A DNA stretch of 64,000 nucleotides from CAIVAT01 sp037133475 (GCA_037133475.1 JBAXOB010000001.1:293499-357498); one strand, 5' to 3'. Positions 34,972 to 44,225 are shown, counted from the first letter of the stretch. The notes: generated by a model not told the origin, from the letters alone. Numbers and translations: made by a program.

Positions 34972-35529
34972 ATGATAACCCGGGAGGAGGCCCTGGAACT
35001 GCTATACAGGCACATTAAAAACGAAAAGATGATCTTCCACTGCCTGGCATCGGAGGCGGTGATGCGCGGGCTGGCGCGCCAACTGGGGCAGGATGAGGAG
35101 AAATGGGGACTGGCCGGACTCCTGCATGACCTCGATGTGGAGGTCACCCATGCAGAAGCGCAAATCCATGGTACACAAACCGAAATCCTGCTGAGGGAAT
35201 ATGATGTGGAGGAGGATGTGCTTGATGCCATCAGGATGCACAATGAATGTTCGTCGGGAAAAGAGCGGGGCACGCTTTTCCAGCATGCACTGGCTGCAGG
35301 GGAGACCATCACCGGGCTTATCTTTGCCACTACCTATGTGTATCCGGAAAAGAAGCTATCGGTGGTTAAGGCCAAATCCATAGTCAAACGGATGAAGGAG
35401 AAGGCATTTGCCGCCTCGGTGAAGCGGGAAAATATCCTTGAATGCGGGCAGATCGGGATTTCCATTGACCGGTTTGCCGAAATCGCGATCGAGTCGATGC
35501 TGCCAATTGCCGCGGAGATCGGGTTGTAA
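34972..35529 (+). CDS. HD-domain (HDIG-type) hydrolase
   Basis: A 185-residue single-domain HD protein. The metal-binding pattern is visible as His in MIFHCLASEAVMRGL, the HD pair in LAGLLHDLDVEVTHAE, and a following HN/His and Asp further on (RMHNECSSGK, FATTYVYPEKKLS). These small HDIG proteins are predicted phosphohydrolases of nucleotides or nucleic acid fragments. No partner domain. Starts 55 bases after the peptidase gene, probably separate. Confidence 0.85.
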   Translation: MITREEALELLYRHIKNEKMIFHCLASEAVMRGLARQLGQDEEKWGLAGLLHDLDVEVTHAEAQIHGTQTEILLREYDVEEDVLDAIRMHNECSSGKERGTLFQHALAAGETITGLIFATTYVYPEKKLSVVKAKSIVKRMKEKAFAASVKRENILECGQIGISIDRFAEIAIESMLPIAAEIGL

Positions 35530-35583
35530 CCCGCTGTTGACCAATACCGGGCAAATCACCTGGTTTTTTAGTGTGGAAATCAT

Positions 35584-35591
35584 TAACTTTG
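35584..35591 (+). promoter_or_regulatory. -7 box of the UspA gene
   Basis: TAACTTTG, a TAnnTTTG match 30 bases before the ATG at 35622. The upstream stretch at the -33 position is TGGTTTTTT, not a clean TTG. Confidence 0.5.
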
Positions 35592-35621
35592 TGCGATAAC
35601 CATAATAAAATCCTATGCATT

Positions 35622-36500
35622 ATGATGCAGATCCTTGTCCCTGTCGATTTTGAACCCCAGTCGCTTATCGCCCTGGAACAGTCCTACAACCTGTCGCGCC
35701 TGCTCCCGGCAGAGATCGTGCTGCTCTATGTATATGATCCGCCTGCCGGCATCAGATCCCTGTTTGGTGCCTCATATGACGAAGATCTCCTGAAAAAGCT
35801 GGAAGAGCGGCTTGCCGAACTCTCGGCCAAAGTGCAGGCCGAAACCGGGCTGCAGGTGTCAACCATCCTTGAAACAGGCCAGGTTTATTCCAAAATCCTG
35901 GCAACGGCCGAAAAGATCCAGGCCCAGTTTATCATCATGGGCACGCATAGTCAGCCCGAACTTCCCGGCAACACGGTCGGGGTGCTGGGAGCTCACAGTT
36001 CCCGGGTGCTGCGCTCGGCTAAATGCCCGGTCATCACCATCAATGCGCGGCATCATTTCGACGGTTGCAGGAATATCCTGCTTCCCCTGGATCTCACTAC
36101 CGAAAGCAGGCAAAAGGTTACCTGGGGCATCAAAATCGCCAGGATATATGGCGCCGGGATAAAGGTGGTTTCGGGAATCTGGAGCAAAAACGACCCGGAC
36201 GTTCACAACAAACTCAGGTTCCTGGCAGGGCAGGTCAAACAGGTTATCGAACAGGAGGGAATCCGTTGTACGGCCGAAATCGTGGAGGATGTGGAAAATG
36301 AGAGAGCGCTCATCCCCGCGGTGCTGAGGTATGCCGAACAACAGGGCGATATCGACCTTATCATGATCATGACCCAGCAGGAATCGGGCGTGATCGAGTT
36401 TTTCGTGGGATCCCGCGCGCAGGAGTTCGTAAGGCTGTCGCCGGTCCCGGTAATGTCTATCGCGCCGAAAGAGCTGGGATTCGTCTCCATTTTCAGCTAA
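35622..36500 (+). CDS. Tandem-domain universal stress protein
   Basis: A 293-residue protein with two UspA domains, residues 1-145 and about 150-293. ATG at 35622 (MMQILVPVDF) is chosen over an ATG at 35571, since the -7 box at 35584 lies between them. The first domain has the ATP-binding glycine motif GTHSQPELPG ... GAHSSRVLRSAKCPV; the second is weaker (MTQQESGVIEFFVGSRAQEFV). Tandem Usp proteins bind ATP and help stress survival. Stand-alone gene. Confidence 0.92.
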   Translation: MMQILVPVDFEPQSLIALEQSYNLSRLLPAEIVLLYVYDPPAGIRSLFGASYDEDLLKKLEERLAELSAKVQAETGLQVSTILETGQVYSKILATAEKIQAQFIIMGTHSQPELPGNTVGVLGAHSSRVLRSAKCPVITINARHHFDGCRNILLPLDLTTESRQKVTWGIKIARIYGAGIKVVSGIWSKNDPDVHNKLRFLAGQVKQVIEQEGIRCTAEIVEDVENERALIPAVLRYAEQQGDIDLIMIMTQQESGVIEFFVGSRAQEFVRLSPVPVMSIAPKELGFVSIFS

Positions 36501-36816
36501 CCCTTTTATGTTGACCTTGAAAAAGAAAATCCGGTCCGGGCTGGAAAAACTTCAGCGCTGAGAACCGGATATCCCAGAAATAAATGTTACCGTGTTATCT
36601 TTGAAACTGCAGCTACATCCGTTATCTTTGCTTCAAAAATCGGGTTGCCCGTTTTAACCCCAGATGCGCCTTTGTTAGTATTCATGATCCTTGCAGGCTG
36701 AGGTTTTCCCGGGTTCAGTTTCCCGGAATGCGGAAGTTTTGTACCGAAATCGTGAATTCATGCAGGAAGGAGGTGGCTTTTTTAAATCCGGCTCCGACAT
36801 TAAAACCAATATTGAA
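36501..36816. other. Intergenic region upstream of the GNAT/KAS III cassette
   Basis: About 315 bases. It holds an inverted repeat with 7-bp arms (ATCCGGT at 36529-36535, ACCGGAT at 36564-36570) and two TATCTTTG boxes. No ORF is supported; a TTG at 36691 would only extend the next gene. Confidence 0.4.
36600..36630 (+). promoter_or_regulatory. Promoter of the GNAT/KAS III cassette
   Basis: TTTG at 36600-36603, 19 bp, then TATCTTTG at 36623-36630. The first TTTG is itself part of a TATCTTTG box (36596-36603), so two overlapping promoters may exist. The 5' leader to the ATG at 36817 would be about 180 bases. Confidence 0.6.
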
Positions 36817-37902
36817 ATGACAGAGATCCTTTTCAGGCTGCTTAGGGAGGACGACATTGATGCTGTCAACACATTCTACAATAACTATCATAATGCCGGC
36901 AGGACCAGGGACAAATTCAACTGGGAATTCAATGAATCACCTCACGGGAAAGGAATTTACATCCTGGCTGTTAACACGGATACCGGCAGTATCATAGGCA
37001 TACAGGCCGGCATCCCGGTGATATTGATCAATGCCGAAGGGAAAGAGGTACTGACCGTCAAATCAGAAGACACCCTGATCGATGTCGATGCTTGCGCTGC
37101 TTTCAGGCGCCGGGACGTGTTTAAGGAGCTCTACGGCTGGTTCTTCGAAGAATGCCGCAGGCGCGGGGTCGCCTATGTGTGGGGCTTCACCTGGGTCGTT
37201 AAAAGCCTGAAAAGAGTTGGCTGCGAAATACCCTTCAGGGCCGGGCAGAAGATCATGGTCCTCGAACCGCTCCTAAGCTATGGCATTCTTTCAAAACTGA
37301 ATTCAAAAAACACCTTCCGGGAAAAGGCCCTCATCATGATGATGGTGTGGGTCGCGTGGATCAAAGGATTTCAGGGCAGGTTACCGCAATTCCACAGGGC
37401 CGGCTTTAAAATAAATGAAGAGATTCTTGACAATACCGGGTTGTTCAGGGAGGCCGCCGGCAAAGAACAACTGTTTTTTATCAGGCAGGATGAACCCTAT
37501 TTAAGGTGGCGGATTGAACAGAATCCCTATACGCTCGACTATCATCTGTTGAACTTTATGAAGGATGACAGGATGATGGCCCAGGTCATTTTCAGTATCA
37601 ACGCGGAGGGGCAGGCCTTTATTGAGCAAATTCTTTACTCAGCCGGGCTTGGCCGGAGGGCGAAAAAAAACATTATCGTTTCGGTAATCGGGAAACTTAA
37701 AAAAATGCATGCCGCCCATGTCCGGTTTATGGTTTTTGAGGCGAATAAAATAAACAGGGAGGAATCGGAGTTATTAGATTATTCGGGGTTCCTCAATGTA
37801 AAACCAGGCATGGGGGTTTTATTTAAAAACCTGGATGAAACGGAAACTGTTAAACCCGAACAAATCGTTTTCTCACGACTCTATACCCAGGGTCATGCCT
37901 GA
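36817..37902 (+). CDS. GNAT-like N-acyltransferase
   Basis: A 361-residue protein from the ATG at 36817 (MTEILFRLLREDDI); an in-frame ATG at 36760 and a TTG at 36691 are possible but weaker. The N-terminal half has GNAT/FemAB-like character: FRLLREDDIDAVNTFYNNY, LAVNTDTGSIIGIQAG, LIDVDACAAFRRRDVFKELY with the Arg-rich CoA loop. A second, similar half may follow (DDRMMAQVIFSINAEGQAF). Just downstream are KAS III, ACP and an SDR, so an acyl-ACP- or acyl-CoA-dependent acyltransferase for a sugar or lipid is likely. Substrate not visible. Confidence 0.72.
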   Translation: MTEILFRLLREDDIDAVNTFYNNYHNAGRTRDKFNWEFNESPHGKGIYILAVNTDTGSIIGIQAGIPVILINAEGKEVLTVKSEDTLIDVDACAAFRRRDVFKELYGWFFEECRRRGVAYVWGFTWVVKSLKRVGCEIPFRAGQKIMVLEPLLSYGILSKLNSKNTFREKALIMMMVWVAWIKGFQGRLPQFHRAGFKINEEILDNTGLFREAAGKEQLFFIRQDEPYLRWRIEQNPYTLDYHLLNFMKDDRMMAQVIFSINAEGQAFIEQILYSAGLGRRAKKNIIVSVIGKLKKMHAAHVRFMVFEANKINREESELLDYSGFLNVKPGMGVLFKNLDETETVKPEQIVFSRLYTQGHA

Positions 37903-37929
37903 CCCGGGAAAGATTAATAAATTCAGCCT

Positions 37930-38919
37930 ATGAAGATCGCATATTATCTGCCGGAAAAGATTTTTTCAAATTCTGATCTTGAATCGGAATTCCCCGAATG
38001 GAGTGCAGGAAAAGTGGAGGAAAAGGTCGGTATAAGGGAACGGCATGTTGTCGGAGAAGGAGAAACGGCCCTGGATCTGGCCTATCATGCATCGGAAAAG
38101 CTCCTCGCCGGCGAAGACCGTGAAACTGTCGATTTCCTGATACTGTGCACACAAAGTCCCGACTATTTCCTCCCAACTTCGGCCTGCATCCTTCAGGATC
38201 GCCTGGGACTTCCCAAGAATTGCGGGGCCCTGGACTTCAACCTGGGATGTTCGGGATTTATCTATGGACTTGCCCTCTCCAAAGGACTGCTGCTTGCCGG
38301 AATTGCAAAAAAGATCCTCCTGGTCATGGCGGAAACCTACTCGCGTCATATTCACCGGGATGACAGGGCCAACAGGAGTATTTTCGGGGATGCCTCTTCG
38401 GCCATCCTGCTGAATTCAGATGATGCAAAATCCATGGGCGAGTTTGAGCTCGGCACGGATGGGGGTGGGTGGAAAAACCTGATCGTCGAGGCTGGCGCAA
38501 TGCGTTTGAAATCCGATCCTGAGCTCAGGCCATCGCAGGATGAAAACGGAAATTTTATCTCTTCCAACAATTTGTACATGAATGGCCCTGAGATTTTTAA
38601 TTTTACCATTGACAATGTGCCTGCCATGGTTGCAAAAGTGCTGGAGAAAAACCGCTGCAGCATGGAGGATATTAAATATATAATTCCCCACCAGGCCAAT
38701 AAATACATGCTTGAATACCTGAGGAAAAAAATGAAAATACCAACGGAGAAGTACCATAATGACATCCTGCTTACCGGAAATACTGTTTCCTCCACAATTC
38801 CAATCGGTTTGAAAGATTGCATGGACAAAAAAACAATCCAGCCCGGCGACAAAGTCCTACTGGCCGGTTTTGGCGTGGGATATTCGTGGGGCGCTGTCGT
38901 GCTTGATATTGTATTCTAG
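37930..38919 (+). CDS. 3-oxoacyl-ACP synthase III (KAS III, FabH-like)
   Basis: A 329-residue thiolase-fold protein with the full KAS III triad: Cys107 in FNLGCSGFIYGL, His254 in IIPHQANKYM and Asn284 in LTGNTVSSTI. It condenses an acyl-CoA starter with malonyl-ACP. The clustering with a dedicated ACP and an SDR, and the absence of other fatty-acid genes, indicates a specialised acyl chain rather than housekeeping fatty acid synthesis. Starts 27 bases after the acyltransferase gene. Confidence 0.9.
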   Translation: MKIAYYLPEKIFSNSDLESEFPEWSAGKVEEKVGIRERHVVGEGETALDLAYHASEKLLAGEDRETVDFLILCTQSPDYFLPTSACILQDRLGLPKNCGALDFNLGCSGFIYGLALSKGLLLAGIAKKILLVMAETYSRHIHRDDRANRSIFGDASSAILLNSDDAKSMGEFELGTDGGGWKNLIVEAGAMRLKSDPELRPSQDENGNFISSNNLYMNGPEIFNFTIDNVPAMVAKVLEKNRCSMEDIKYIIPHQANKYMLEYLRKKMKIPTEKYHNDILLTGNTVSSTIPIGLKDCMDKKTIQPGDKVLLAGFGVGYSWGAVVLDIVF

Positions 38920-38940
38920 AAAAAAATCGGCTTAAATTTG
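38909..38940 (+). promoter_or_regulatory. Internal promoter in front of the ACP gene
   Basis: TTG at 38909-38911 inside the last codons of the KAS III gene, 21 bp, then TAAATTTG at 38933-38940. The ATG of the ACP gene lies 36 bases downstream. It would let ACP and SDR be expressed apart from the upstream genes. Confidence 0.6.
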
Positions 38941-38976
38941 TATCTTTATTCAATTTATCACCAAGAAACCTGAATC

Positions 38977-39210
38977 ATGGAAAAGAAAGTTTTTATTGAG
39001 AAGTTCCGGGAAGCGCTTGAACTCAGCAATCTCACGCTGGATGAAAATACACCGCTGAAGTCAATCGACGGATACGACTCCATGTCGGTAATGGCCATTA
39101 TAGCCCTTGTCGATGAACTCTTCTCGAAAAGGCTTACTGCCAAGCAGCTTGCCGAAGTTAGCAATATTAAAAACCTGATGGAGCTCATCGGCACGGATAA
39201 CTTCAGTTAA
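38977..39210 (+). CDS. Acyl carrier protein
   Basis: A 77-residue acidic four-helix protein. The phosphopantetheine site is Ser35 in GYDSMSVMAIIALVDELF, the DS(L/M) motif of ACPs. Its last base overlaps the start of the SDR gene (TAATG). It carries the growing acyl chain made by the neighbouring KAS III and reduced by the SDR. Divergent enough from housekeeping ACPs (no DSLDTVE motif) to suggest a specialised role. Confidence 0.9.
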   Translation: MEKKVFIEKFREALELSNLTLDENTPLKSIDGYDSMSVMAIIALVDELFSKRLTAKQLAEVSNIKNLMELIGTDNFS

Positions 39211-39980
39211 TGCTTTCAATGAACCAGCAATTCTCCTTACAGGGTAAAAATATTCTCATTTCAGGAGCATCCTCCGGCATCGGCCGATGTGTGGCCCTGT
39301 TTTGCAGCAGGGCCGGGGCTAACATTCTCATGCTCGGCAGAAATGAAAAAACTCTTGCTGAAACCCTTGGCATGCTTGAACCGGCGCGTCATTCACTGGC
39401 GGTGGTGGACCTCAATGATTTTTCCTCCTATGCTGATGTCATTGCCCCCTTTGTTGAGAAGAATGGTAAGATATATGGCATTGTCCATTCCGCCGGTATC
39501 GAATTTTCGGGTCCCTATAACCTCACCAAACCCCAGAATTTTCAAAATGTTTTCAATATCAATGCCGTTGCCGGGTTTGAACTTGCCAGGATCGTTGCTT
39601 CTAAATTCAGCGATCCAGGTTCCGGTGGAAGTTTTGTGTTTATCAGCTCCATCCGGGCTCTCTTCGGCGTCGAATTTGCAACGGCCTATTCCGCTTCAAA
39701 AGGGGCTGTGATCGCCGCTTCGCGATCCCTTGCGCTGGAGCTCGCAAAAAAACATATCAGGGTTAACACGATCTCCCCTTCCCTGGTGCTCACCCCCCTG
39801 CTTGAAAACTACTTTGCCTCCCTTCCTGAAGAGACCATCAGGAAAATGAAAGAACAACATCCCCTTGGCTTCGGGATGCCCGATGATGTCGCCAATGCAT
39901 GCATATACCTTCTCTCGGATGCCAGCCGCTGGATGACCGGCAACAACATTATCCTGGATGGAGGATATTCTGTCCGTTAG
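39210..39980 (+). CDS. SDR-family reductase (3-oxoacyl-ACP reductase-like)
   Basis: A 256-residue classical SDR. The cofactor motif is SGASSGIG at residues 18-25; the catalytic set is Ser146/147 (FISSIRA), Tyr160 and Lys164 (YSASK). The end (DASRWMTGNNIILDGGYSV) is typical for FabG-like enzymes. It overlaps the ACP gene by one base, so translation is coupled. Likely reduces a 3-oxoacyl-ACP to a 3-hydroxyacyl-ACP. An alternative ATG at 39219 would remove three residues. Confidence 0.9.
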   Translation: MLSMNQQFSLQGKNILISGASSGIGRCVALFCSRAGANILMLGRNEKTLAETLGMLEPARHSLAVVDLNDFSSYADVIAPFVEKNGKIYGIVHSAGIEFSGPYNLTKPQNFQNVFNINAVAGFELARIVASKFSDPGSGGSFVFISSIRALFGVEFATAYSASKGAVIAASRSLALELAKKHIRVNTISPSLVLTPLLENYFASLPEETIRKMKEQHPLGFGMPDDVANACIYLLSDASRWMTGNNIILDGGYSVR

Positions 39981-40229
39981 CCTTTGTATGTGGGGCTAAA
40001 AGTATCGTATCTTTACCCATCGGGAGCGCACCATGATTTTCTCCGTGTTAAGGTGCCCTTTTTGGGTGATCAGGGTAAACCATTGAAACTGCTGTGGCTG
40101 TGGGTACTGATCATCAGATGGTAAGAGTAAGATTCGGAAGGATATGATAAGTTTGTAAAAAAGAGAAAAAGTTAGAGGATAGGGGCTGGTAAAGACATCC
40201 CCTGCGCGTAACTCGTAAATCGTTCTGAC

Positions 40230-43200
40230 TTGAAAAGAAATCTTTGCATCGTAGTCTTCCTGCTGACCCTGTTTTTCACGGGTCAGGGCCAGTCCGTCAC
40301 CAACAGCGGCACCGATTTCTGGATTGCCTTCCCGCCGAACACGAACCTTTCCGCCACGCTTTCGATTTTTATCTCTTCAGCAACCGCCACCAGCGGCCAG
40401 GTGCAGTCGGCCTACCCGGGAGTGAACCAGGGCTTCAGCGTGGTTCCCGGAGTAGTCACCCAGTTTACCGTGCCCAGCGGCGCAGCCCTTTCACCCGGCA
40501 CCGAGAACAAGGGGATTCATATCACATCGAACGACCCGATTTCGGTTTACGGACTGAACGAGTACAACATGTCGACCGATGCCTACATGGCCCTGCCTAC
40601 CAATGCCCTGGGCATGGAATACCGGATCGTAAACTACCTGTGCTCGATCCCCAATCTTGCAACCGCCATCAGTGTTGTGGCGACGCAGGATGGCACATCC
40701 GTTACCATATGGAACCACCAGACAGGGGCAACGACCAATATCACCCTCAACACGGGGCAAACCTATTATCTCAGGGATCCCGCCTCGATGCATGAACTTA
40801 CCGGGTCAAGGATCCAGGCAAACCACCCCGTTGCCGTTTTCGGCTCCAATGAAGCCACCGTGATCCCCCTATTTTGCAGTGCAGCCGACCACATCATTGA
40901 AGAGATGTTCCCCTATTATTCGTGGGGTAAAAATTTTGTAACCGCCTTTTTAGCCGGGAGGGACAACAGCGGCGACTATTTCAGGATCGTGGCGGCCGAT
41001 AATGCAACGGCCATCAACATCAACGGCACACCGGTGGCGACCATCAATGCAGGCGGTTTTTATGAGACCTCCCTGGCCGGGTATAACCAGATCACAGCCT
41101 CAAACCCGGTGATGGTGGCCCAGTTTGCTAAAAGTGCCACCTGTGCAGGCAACCTCGGCGACCCCTTCATGATGCTGATCCCGCCTACGGACCAGTTCCT
41201 GACCAGCTACACCATCTGCAATGTAACCATGGCCCAATTGACCCAGGTGCAGCACTTTGTCAACGTGCTGGCACCCGGCAATGCCCTGGGAACCATATAC
41301 CAGGACGGGGTGCCGATCCCGGCAAGCTCCTTTGTCCAGATCGGAACGACCAATTATTACGCGGCACAGCAATCCACGACCGGCGGTTCGCATACCTTCA
41401 GCAGCACCATTCCTTTCGGCGTTTTTGTGTATGGCTGGGCATATGCCGAATCATACGGGTACCCGGGGGGAATGTCCCTGTCACCCATCGCCTCCGTCGA
41501 CACCATTACCCTGCTGCCTGATACTGCCTACGGCCAGTTGAATGTCACCAGCGTGTGCCTGATGGCCAATGTCAAAGACAACCTCAACAACAGTGTCGCG
41601 GGAGCACTGGTGAATTTTCACGTAGGCGGCATCAATCCCCTGCTGGGAACAGCCTATACCGATGCGGCCGGCAATGCCCAGTATTGTTATACCCAGACAG
41701 GCACGATACCCGGGACGGATTATGTTTACGCCCAGGTTCTCAGCATCAAATCAGATTCATCGGTGGTCTTCTGGAACAACGGGACTCCCTGCGTAAACCC
41801 CGCCGGCGGAGGAACGATCGCCGGAAACCAGAGCGGCTGCGGAAGCTTCACTCCTGCTTCGCTGACCAATATCCAGCTGCCTTCCGGTGAGTCGGGGACA
41901 CTCGAGTTCAAATGGCAGGAATCGACAACAAGCGGGACAACCGGCTTTTCCGATATTCCCGCGAGCAATTCCCCTTCCTACACCCCCGGCACCATTTCGC
42001 AGACCACCTGGTACAGGCGGATCGCCAGGGTTGACTGCAAAACCAGCTGGGCCCAGGCTGCAATATCCAATACGGTTGTCGCAACCGTCAATACCCTCCT
42101 GCCGGTTTCGGTCACGGTATCCCCTTCAGCCACTGACATTTGTTCCGGAACTTCCGTTACCTTCACCGCAACACCCGGAAACGGAGGAACGCTGCCCGCC
42201 TACCAATGGAAAATCAATGGAAACAATGCAGCCAATGCAAACAATGCAAGCTATGCCTATGTCCCGGCGGATGGCGATGTGGTCACCTGCGAACTAACCT
42301 CGTCCGAAACCTGTACCACGGGCAACCCGGCAACATCCACCCCGGTGGTAATGACGGTGCATCCCAACCTGCCGGTAACCGTGTCGGCCGCGCCATCGCA
42401 AAACCCTGTATGCACGGGTACCCAGGTTACCTTCACGGCAACCCCCGGAAACGGAGGAACGCTGCCCGCCTACCAATGGAAAATCAATGCAGCCAATGCA
42501 GCCAATGCAAACAATGCAAGCTATGCCTATGTCCCGGCGGATGGCGATGTGGTCACCTGTGTGCTTAACTCTTCAGAAACCTGCACATCTGGTAATCCTG
42601 CAATTTCCAACCCGGTTGTCATGACGGTGCATCCCAACCTGCCGGTGACCGTGACGGCCACGGCATCGCAAAACCCGGTATGCGCCGGTACCCTGGTGAC
42701 CTTCACGGCAACCCCCGGTAACGGAGGAACGCTGCCTGCCTACCAATGGCAGGTCAATGCAAGCAATGCAAATAATGCAAACAATGCAAGCTATATGTAT
42801 GTGCCGGTGAATGGTGATGTGGTCGCCTGCGTGCTTACCTCTTCTGAAACCTGCACCACCGGCAACCCGGCAACCTCCGCGCCGGTCGCCATGACGGTCA
42901 AACCCTACCTGCCTGTCACCGTGTCGGTTTCGGCATCGCAAAACCCGGTATGCGCCGGTACCCTGGTGACCTTCACGGCAACCCCCGGAAACGGAGGTAC
43001 GCTGCCTGCCTACCAATGGCAGGTCAATGCAGGCAATGCAAACAATGCAAACAATGCAAGCTATGCCTATGTCCCGGCGGAGGGCGATGTGGTCACCTGT
43101 CTGCTTAACTCATCGGAGACCTGCACCACGGGTAACCCGGCAACCTCCGCGCCGGTCGCCATGACGGTCAGAAACAACCCCGTGGTCACCTTTTCACCCT

Positions 43201-43982
43201 GTTTTGATACGGTTACCGTCACCGGGGCCAAACCCATCCGGCTGCGGGGCGGACTTCCCCTGGGTGGTACCTATTCGGGAAACGGGGTCTCATCAGGGTT
43301 CTACGATCCTGGCATCGCAGGAGCGGGCACGCATGCGATTACCTATACCTATACGAACGTGGCATCGTGTGCTGCTTCAGCCAGTTCCTGGATTCACCAG
43401 TTCACGGCTTCAGCCTTCACCTGCGGCAATGTTTTCACCGACCTCCGCGACGGGAAAACATACCCGACCTTCCACATCGGCAACCAGTGCTGGATGTCGT
43501 CGAACCTGGATTTCGGAACACAGATCCCGGACATCATACCGCAGTCCGACAACTGCATCCCCGAAAAATACAAAGCTCCTTTACCTGCCACGCCGCACCC
43601 CACCTTCTACCAATGGGATGAATTGATGCTCTACAGCAATACCGAGACCTCTCAGGGACTTTGTCCCCCCGGGTGGCACATCCCCTCCGCTGATGAGTGG
43701 GATGCGCTGCTGTCCTCAAATAATGGCGCCGGCCGGGCAGGATGGCCCTTGAAGGACCTGCTGCTGGTCAACGGGTTTTATTCATACCAGCCTGGTTTTC
43801 TATATCTGAACCACACCTGGACATTCACCATGGGGCTTTACGCAGGTTCCATGTACTGGACTTCGACAGCCTCCGGCCAGGAGCGTGCAATTGCACGGGG
43901 ACTCAACGAGTTTAACCCGAGTGTATCCATGTACGTTTCTTCACGGGGAAACGCTTTTTCAGTCAGGTGTTTGAAGGACTGA
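40230..43982 (+). CDS. Large IgGFc-binding / Ig-repeat / FISUMP surface protein
   Basis: A 1250-residue exported protein starting at a TTG (40230): no in-frame ATG precedes the signal peptide (KRNLCIVVFLLTLFFTGQG) and an in-frame TAA lies at 40209. Residues about 20-430 resemble the IgGFc-binding N-terminal domain (GTDFWIAFPPN, VFGSNEATVIPL). A Big-like beta-sandwich follows at about 435-515. Residues about 624-980 hold four 90-residue Ig-like repeats (TFTATPGNGGTLPAYQW). The C-terminal 190 residues are a FISUMP domain (FHIGNQCWMSSNLDFGT, CPPGWHIPSADEWD, MYWTSTASG, VRCLKD). No T9SS tail is seen. Adhesion or matrix function is inferred. Confidence 0.88.
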   Translation: MKRNLCIVVFLLTLFFTGQGQSVTNSGTDFWIAFPPNTNLSATLSIFISSATATSGQVQSAYPGVNQGFSVVPGVVTQFTVPSGAALSPGTENKGIHITSNDPISVYGLNEYNMSTDAYMALPTNALGMEYRIVNYLCSIPNLATAISVVATQDGTSVTIWNHQTGATTNITLNTGQTYYLRDPASMHELTGSRIQANHPVAVFGSNEATVIPLFCSAADHIIEEMFPYYSWGKNFVTAFLAGRDNSGDYFRIVAADNATAININGTPVATINAGGFYETSLAGYNQITASNPVMVAQFAKSATCAGNLGDPFMMLIPPTDQFLTSYTICNVTMAQLTQVQHFVNVLAPGNALGTIYQDGVPIPASSFVQIGTTNYYAAQQSTTGGSHTFSSTIPFGVFVYGWAYAESYGYPGGMSLSPIASVDTITLLPDTAYGQLNVTSVCLMANVKDNLNNSVAGALVNFHVGGINPLLGTAYTDAAGNAQYCYTQTGTIPGTDYVYAQVLSIKSDSSVVFWNNGTPCVNPAGGGTIAGNQSGCGSFTPASLTNIQLPSGESGTLEFKWQESTTSGTTGFSDIPASNSPSYTPGTISQTTWYRRIARVDCKTSWAQAAISNTVVATVNTLLPVSVTVSPSATDICSGTSVTFTATPGNGGTLPAYQWKINGNNAANANNASYAYVPADGDVVTCELTSSETCTTGNPATSTPVVMTVHPNLPVTVSAAPSQNPVCTGTQVTFTATPGNGGTLPAYQWKINAANAANANNASYAYVPADGDVVTCVLNSSETCTSGNPAISNPVVMTVHPNLPVTVTATASQNPVCAGTLVTFTATPGNGGTLPAYQWQVNASNANNANNASYMYVPVNGDVVACVLTSSETCTTGNPATSAPVAMTVKPYLPVTVSVSASQNPVCAGTLVTFTATPGNGGTLPAYQWQVNAGNANNANNASYAYVPAEGDVVTCLLNSSETCTTGNPATSAPVAMTVRNNPVVTFSPCFDTVTVTGAKPIRLRGGLPLGGTYSGNGVSSGFYDPGIAGAGTHAITYTYTNVASCAASASSWIHQFTASAFTCGNVFTDLRDGKTYPTFHIGNQCWMSSNLDFGTQIPDIIPQSDNCIPEKYKAPLPATPHPTFYQWDELMLYSNTETSQGLCPPGWHIPSADEWDALLSSNNGAGRAGWPLKDLLLVNGFYSYQPGFLYLNHTWTFTMGLYAGSMYWTSTASGQERAIARGLNEFNPSVSMYVSSRGNAFSVRCLKD
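42099..43170 (+). repeat. Four 270-bp in-frame repeats (Ig-like units)
   Basis: Units at 42099-42368, 42369-42638, 42639-42908 and 42909 to about 43170, each of 270 bp (90 residues). Long stretches are nearly identical in DNA (for example the part coding GNGGTLPAYQW and SYAYVPADGDVVTC). Each unit contains a smaller AATGCA-rich microsatellite (NANNANNA in protein) of variable sequence. The DNA-level identity implies recent duplication or gene conversion. Confidence 0.92.
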
Positions 43983-44225
43983 ACCGTAATTTAATGGGCT
44001 CAACGGACACTTTACCAGTCTCCGGCTGAACAGGTTGACCATTTCACATGATTGATTGTCAGAAGGCTGAAAACACCCGGCATCATGGCTGTAAGCAGGC
44101 ATATGAGGTGGTTTTTTCCCCGCGACGCCTTTCAGGGTGATAAACGCCACCCTGATCCATGAACTCATGTTGTCAGAACAGGAGTTCCCCGGGGGATACC
44201 GCTAATCCTTCAAGGGAAGCCAGCT
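43983..44225. other. Short convergent intergenic region
   Basis: About 240 bases between convergent genes. A hairpin with 7-bp arms CAGGGTG (44133-44139) and CACCCTG (44148-44154) may act as a terminator but has no T-run on either side. Confidence 0.35.
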
